The position numbers and the translations under genes are program-made. Of a DNA stretch of 64,000 bases, positions 60,601-64,000 are shown one piece after another (the first letter of the stretch is position 1; each line of letters starts with the position of its first letter). This stretch comes from Bryopsis sp. KO-2023 (taxonomy: Eukaryota > Chlorophyta > Ulvophyceae > Bryopsidales > Bryopsidaceae), in the NCBI GenBank assembly GCA_030272585.1, contig BSYQ01000007.1, positions 4,778,001-4,842,000 on the forward strand. The letters run 5' to 3'. Below the pieces are notes generated by a model, which saw nothing but the letters and a program-made list of their open reading frames with translations, had not been told where the DNA came from and searched no databases.

Positions 60601-63600
60601 GAGAGCATTTCTTTTAAGCACTTTAAACTTTAATACTCTCCCACGAATCCACCACGAAAACAGAACACAATGATCAGATAAAAGGTCATTCATCAGTCGA
60701 AAGTCAGACTGGGGCGACACAGAACCTCATCACGCCATCCACAAGCAACTAGGGATATGATCTTTCACCCGATAAAACATAAAATATTTCTACAGTCTTG
60801 GTCAGATACTAATGTCCATCATCAGTCAAAAAGTCAGACTGGGGCGACACAGAACCTCATCACACCATCCAAGCAACGAGGGATACAATCTAATTTCACC
60901 CCATCCACATAAACATTCCTATACTCTTGGTCAGATAAAAGGTCATTCATCAGTCAAATGTCAGACTGGGGCGACACATGGATCATCATACCCACATATA
61001 GAGCAAATGCTATGCTAAATGCTATGTCGTTTTGAAATCCACGAAACAAACAGAGTTGTAAATTACCTTGCTTGCAACTTGAACAGCGAATGCCTGGTGG
61101 TGCACTCTACAAGAGCATCATCGCACAGACCCCTCTTGTAAGCCACGCATGCGAGATTGGGATCCCGCTTTTCACAATACTTGCCCACCACCAAGGAATC
61201 GTAGTAGGGGTTCGTCGTCAGGAAATGCTCGGGATTGTTGTTGGTGTCCACGATGATTTTCCCGAGGGCGTTGTGAACATGCACATCCTGGCTGCCTTCA
61301 CTGATCAAATGCTCCAAAAACGGAGTCAAGATCTTGAGACGATTTCTCTTTTCCACTTCAGCGACAAGCCCCTCAACCGGCAACAGAGCACGAACCTAAC
61401 AACAAGTCAAATCAATGAGCGTCCCCGAAAAAATCCACTCCGAAAAACACCACAGAACTCTTGAGTTTCGATCAATACCACCCATCCATGGCCTTTCACA
61501 ATAGGGAAATACAGCATTCATGTCTGGACCGAAATGCGACACCCTCCACGTTCTCACCGATATGATCAAATTCGTGACGAAATCGTCGGCAGCTTCAGCA
61601 TCCAGAAGTGCTCCGACAACTTGAGGGGTTTTCGCAGGGTTGACTTTCTGGACGTAGCCCTCGATGTACCTCAGCATGTTGTTGCTGTAGAGATACTGAG
61701 TGAGGTCTTCCACCATGTCGAACCGATCGCACACATTGATCAGGGGCCTGGCGTCAGGCAATTTCGCCTCGATCAAGAAGCTCTTGACCTTTTCTGGTGG
61801 ATAGAATGCACTCTCGCGAGTGACGCGTTCGACCTGAAACCCAATCAAGCATTTCAAGCACCACAGAGTAAGTCTAGAGAAAGAAATCGTGACCCTCGAG
61901 AGGATGCGTAAAACAAAAAAAAGGCACAATTGTAATGGGAAAAATCTTTCTTGCAATGCACTGTGCTGTGTGTGAGTCAATGAGAGAGCCAAATTCTTGG
62001 CAGATTTTGTCATAACAGTTTGGGCGGGGGGGGAGGGGGCCTCTGCATAACTCTGAAAATATTGCCATCAGTTGGTAGTGCATGATCTCATTCGAGTGTC
62101 ACTCATGGCTTTCAGAAGCCCGTGAATTTGTCATCATCGGCAAAAGAAAAAAAAAAAACATCGCAGAGGTGTTTTTCAGCCCCCTCCCCCCCCTGGAAGT
62201 CTCAAACAATTCAATCAAGTTGACCACCATGCATACCTCCTTCAACTGCCCAGTCTTGGCGGCAGCTTCAATGTATTTGTAATGAACATCGGGGTCCTCT
62301 GAGAATGCAATCTGGCCACCCAAATAGAAGTAGAGACCATGGTAACTGTTGAAAGACTCCAGCATCTCGATGATCGCTTGGGCCGTCAGCTGATCAGTGT
62401 ACTCCTTGGCAATCTGAAAGAGTAAGACAAAAAAAAAGGGGGGTGAATGAAACGACCACCCTTTGTTATCAACACACACGACATGTTCATAGCGTTTCCC
62501 TGTTGCATCTTAAAATTGTCAGAACATTGATTTCGCCTAAACGAAGGGGGTCATTAAGAGGATCCCTGAATGCTCAAAAAAAAAAATGAAAAAAAAAAAA
62601 GAAATCTGGAGTCTGTTTCTTATGGTTCCTTTCCAACACTCACGTTCACAACAAGCTGGAGGTTTTGCTGCATGTTGGTTGCCATCAGCTCTCGCAGGCA
62701 TTCCACGGCCCAATCTGCCGAAAGCGTCCCGAAGAATTGCGTGAGGGGAGCTGGCTCGATCGCATGAGTGTTGACGATCACCCTCTTGATGTCTGGCAGC
62801 TCGGTGTAATGTTGGAGGGCCCTCACATAGAGACCAGCTTTTTCACAGAGCTGGGGAAAAAACACACACAGACATAACTTACCAAAATTAAAACAATTTT
62901 ACGGAAACTCGCAAATTCATGATCCAGGAATGATTGATCAGAAACAGATGCGAGTCCTCTTTTGGATGAAAGCGACAACCAACTTTCTCCTTTGCTAAGC
63001 ATTGGCAAAACACTTTTTTTGGACATAATTTCCTTCTGAAATTCACTGGTCAGACTCCTTACTTGAGCGATTCGGGGTCTGTCGTATTGAGAAAGGGACC
63101 CGCTGGCCAGAATGGCATCAGCAACTTGGGGGTTAGTGATCAAATTGATCTCCAACACTTTAGTCTGTAGGGCGGCATGCTCAGCCTGATCCTCCTTCAA
63201 TACTTCCAACAGGTAAGCCGTCGCCTCCCTCACCTAACCAATCCACGAAAAACCGTTAATTCCAGGTCCAATGAGTGCTAAAAAACCCTTATATTCACTG
63301 TGGATCATTTGTGTTCCACAGTTTGCTGACATATGAATGCCTCAATGGTAGGTCTATGTGCTGATTAACAAAACAATCAGGACAAAAAAAAAGAATGCCA
63401 GAAGGAGCAGGAGTTGATCACCATGTTCCTTTGCAGAAAGAGGTCGGTGATCGTGTTGATCTCGATGGGAGGGTTGGGTTGCTTCGAAATCATCTTGGCC
63501 AAAGCCACCGCTCCGTTTGGATTGTTCATCATCATGCTCTGCAGCAAGAACATGAAATCGGGTGCCTGCCCTGTCTGACCACTGTACTTCATCAGCTCTT

Positions 63601-64000
63601 CAAAGTCGCCCTTTTCCGCCAGGGAAACGACCACCTGAAAAAAAAACACAAAAACCGCTTATCGAAACTAACCAAAACGAAGTGGGGGATTCGTCTTTTT
63701 TTTCGGGTAAGGTGCTGTGCCTCCATCAACCTCGGTCGAACAATTCGTGGTGAAAGAGAAGCCACACGGAAAACCACCCCCAACCAAAGATATATCTCTG
63801 CCACTTGCCTTCGAGGATGTTCCAGCTTTTTCGAAAATCCTGAGGGCAAGATCGTTGTCTCCCGCATTCTTGACCAGGTCGCCCAACTCTTCACTGGCTT
63901 CCAGCTTGTCTTCGTTCCACCAGTTGGTCAGCAGCTCTTTCTTGTTTTGTGCCAGCACGAGCTTGGCCAATTCCGCACTCTCGATCGCGTTCAGGGACCC
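57677..64000 (-). CDS. CHC: Clathrin heavy chain, C-terminal three quarters (5' end outside window)
   Basis: Leg of the clathrin triskelion that coats endocytic and trans-Golgi vesicles. Exons, all in phase: 64000-63809 (partial), 63634-63422, 63233-63063, 62850-62644, 62413-62237, 61833-61558, 61395-61067, 60486-60184, 60091-59515, 59368-58280 and 57940-57677; 1265 residues of about 1700. Clathrin repeats are plain: [113 protein letters not shown] and [20 protein letters not shown]. Many of these are the land-plant versions. The heavy-chain end [11 protein letters not shown] is also plant-like, followed by a Gln-rich tail with seven consecutive Gln, and stop at 57677. The first visible intron (63808-63635) is GC-AG. 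The N-terminal beta-propeller is beyond the window edge. Confidence 0.96.
60674..60990. repeat. About 128-bp tandem repeat, 2.5 copies, in a clathrin intron
   Basis: Units begin with TCAGATA at 60674, 60802 and 60931 (spacing 128 and 129). Each contains AGTCAGACTGGGGCGACACA or a near copy (TGTCAGACTGGGGCGACACA in the third), then CATCA and CCATCC-like runs. The third copy decays after about 60 nt. The array sits in the 580-nt intron 60487-61066 of the clathrin gene. Confidence 0.9.
63635..63808 (-). other. GC-AG intron in the clathrin heavy-chain gene
   Basis: The exon ends TCGAAG and the intron begins GCAAGTGG; the acceptor is TTTTTTCAG. The joined protein [19 protein letters not shown] lines up with plant clathrin. 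No in-frame GT alternative is close. Confidence 0.85.

Noticed and set aside
1-64000. Search for CRISPR arrays, transposases, integrases, viral genes and biosynthetic clusters
   Set aside because: None seen; the window is ordinary nuclear euchromatin and all strong coding signals belong to the listed genes.

Overview
This is a gene-dense, intron-rich nuclear segment from a photosynthetic eukaryote, most likely a unicellular green alga. The sequence-based reasons are a chlorophyll a/b LHCII-type antenna protein, a clathrin heavy chain that reads like the land-plant protein along most of its length, and a ribosomal protein eL42 with the plant-style CKxKECRKH start and PVFHKK segment. An EF-hand/WD40 protein of a kind usually kept in flagellated organisms hints at a motile cell. 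A streptophyte such as Mesostigma is a guess only; the sequence does not fix the genus. Introns are GT-AG apart from two clear GC-AG cases, mostly 100-500 nt, and full of A, T and G homopolymers.

Fourteen protein genes were assembled by hand by joining exons whose splice phases agree. In order they are: POP1 3' part (+); a signal-peptide multi-pass membrane protein (-); DDX56/Dbp9 RNA helicase (+); EF-hand/WD40 protein (-); transportin-3-like importin (+); eL42 (+); a four-GAF protein (-); Nup85 (+); an ankyrin-repeat protein (-); an RCC1/UBA/HECT ubiquitin ligase (+); an intronless Golgi-type sulfotransferase (-); a secreted Ala-rich, Cys-tailed protein (-); LHCII (+); and the 3' three quarters of clathrin heavy chain (-). 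Orientation alternates almost strictly, so most genes share a short divergent promoter with one neighbour and a convergent 3' end with the other.

The genes do not form a pathway. There is a loose grouping of RNA and nuclear-transport functions (POP1, DDX56, transportin-3, eL42, Nup85) and of signalling or surface functions (GAF protein, membrane protein, sulfotransferase, secreted protein), but this may be chance. The largest stretch without a recognisable gene is about 3.8 kb of low-complexity sequence after the HECT ligase (45657-49428). No tRNA, rRNA, CRISPR array, transposase or viral gene was recognised.

The most interesting items are a UBA domain inserted among RCC1 repeats in the HECT ligase, a GAF protein with two intact NKxnFx3DE cyclic-nucleotide signatures but no catalytic domain, an unfamiliar secreted Ala-rich protein whose introns are all phase 1, and two apparent tiny introns of 48 and about 38 nt.
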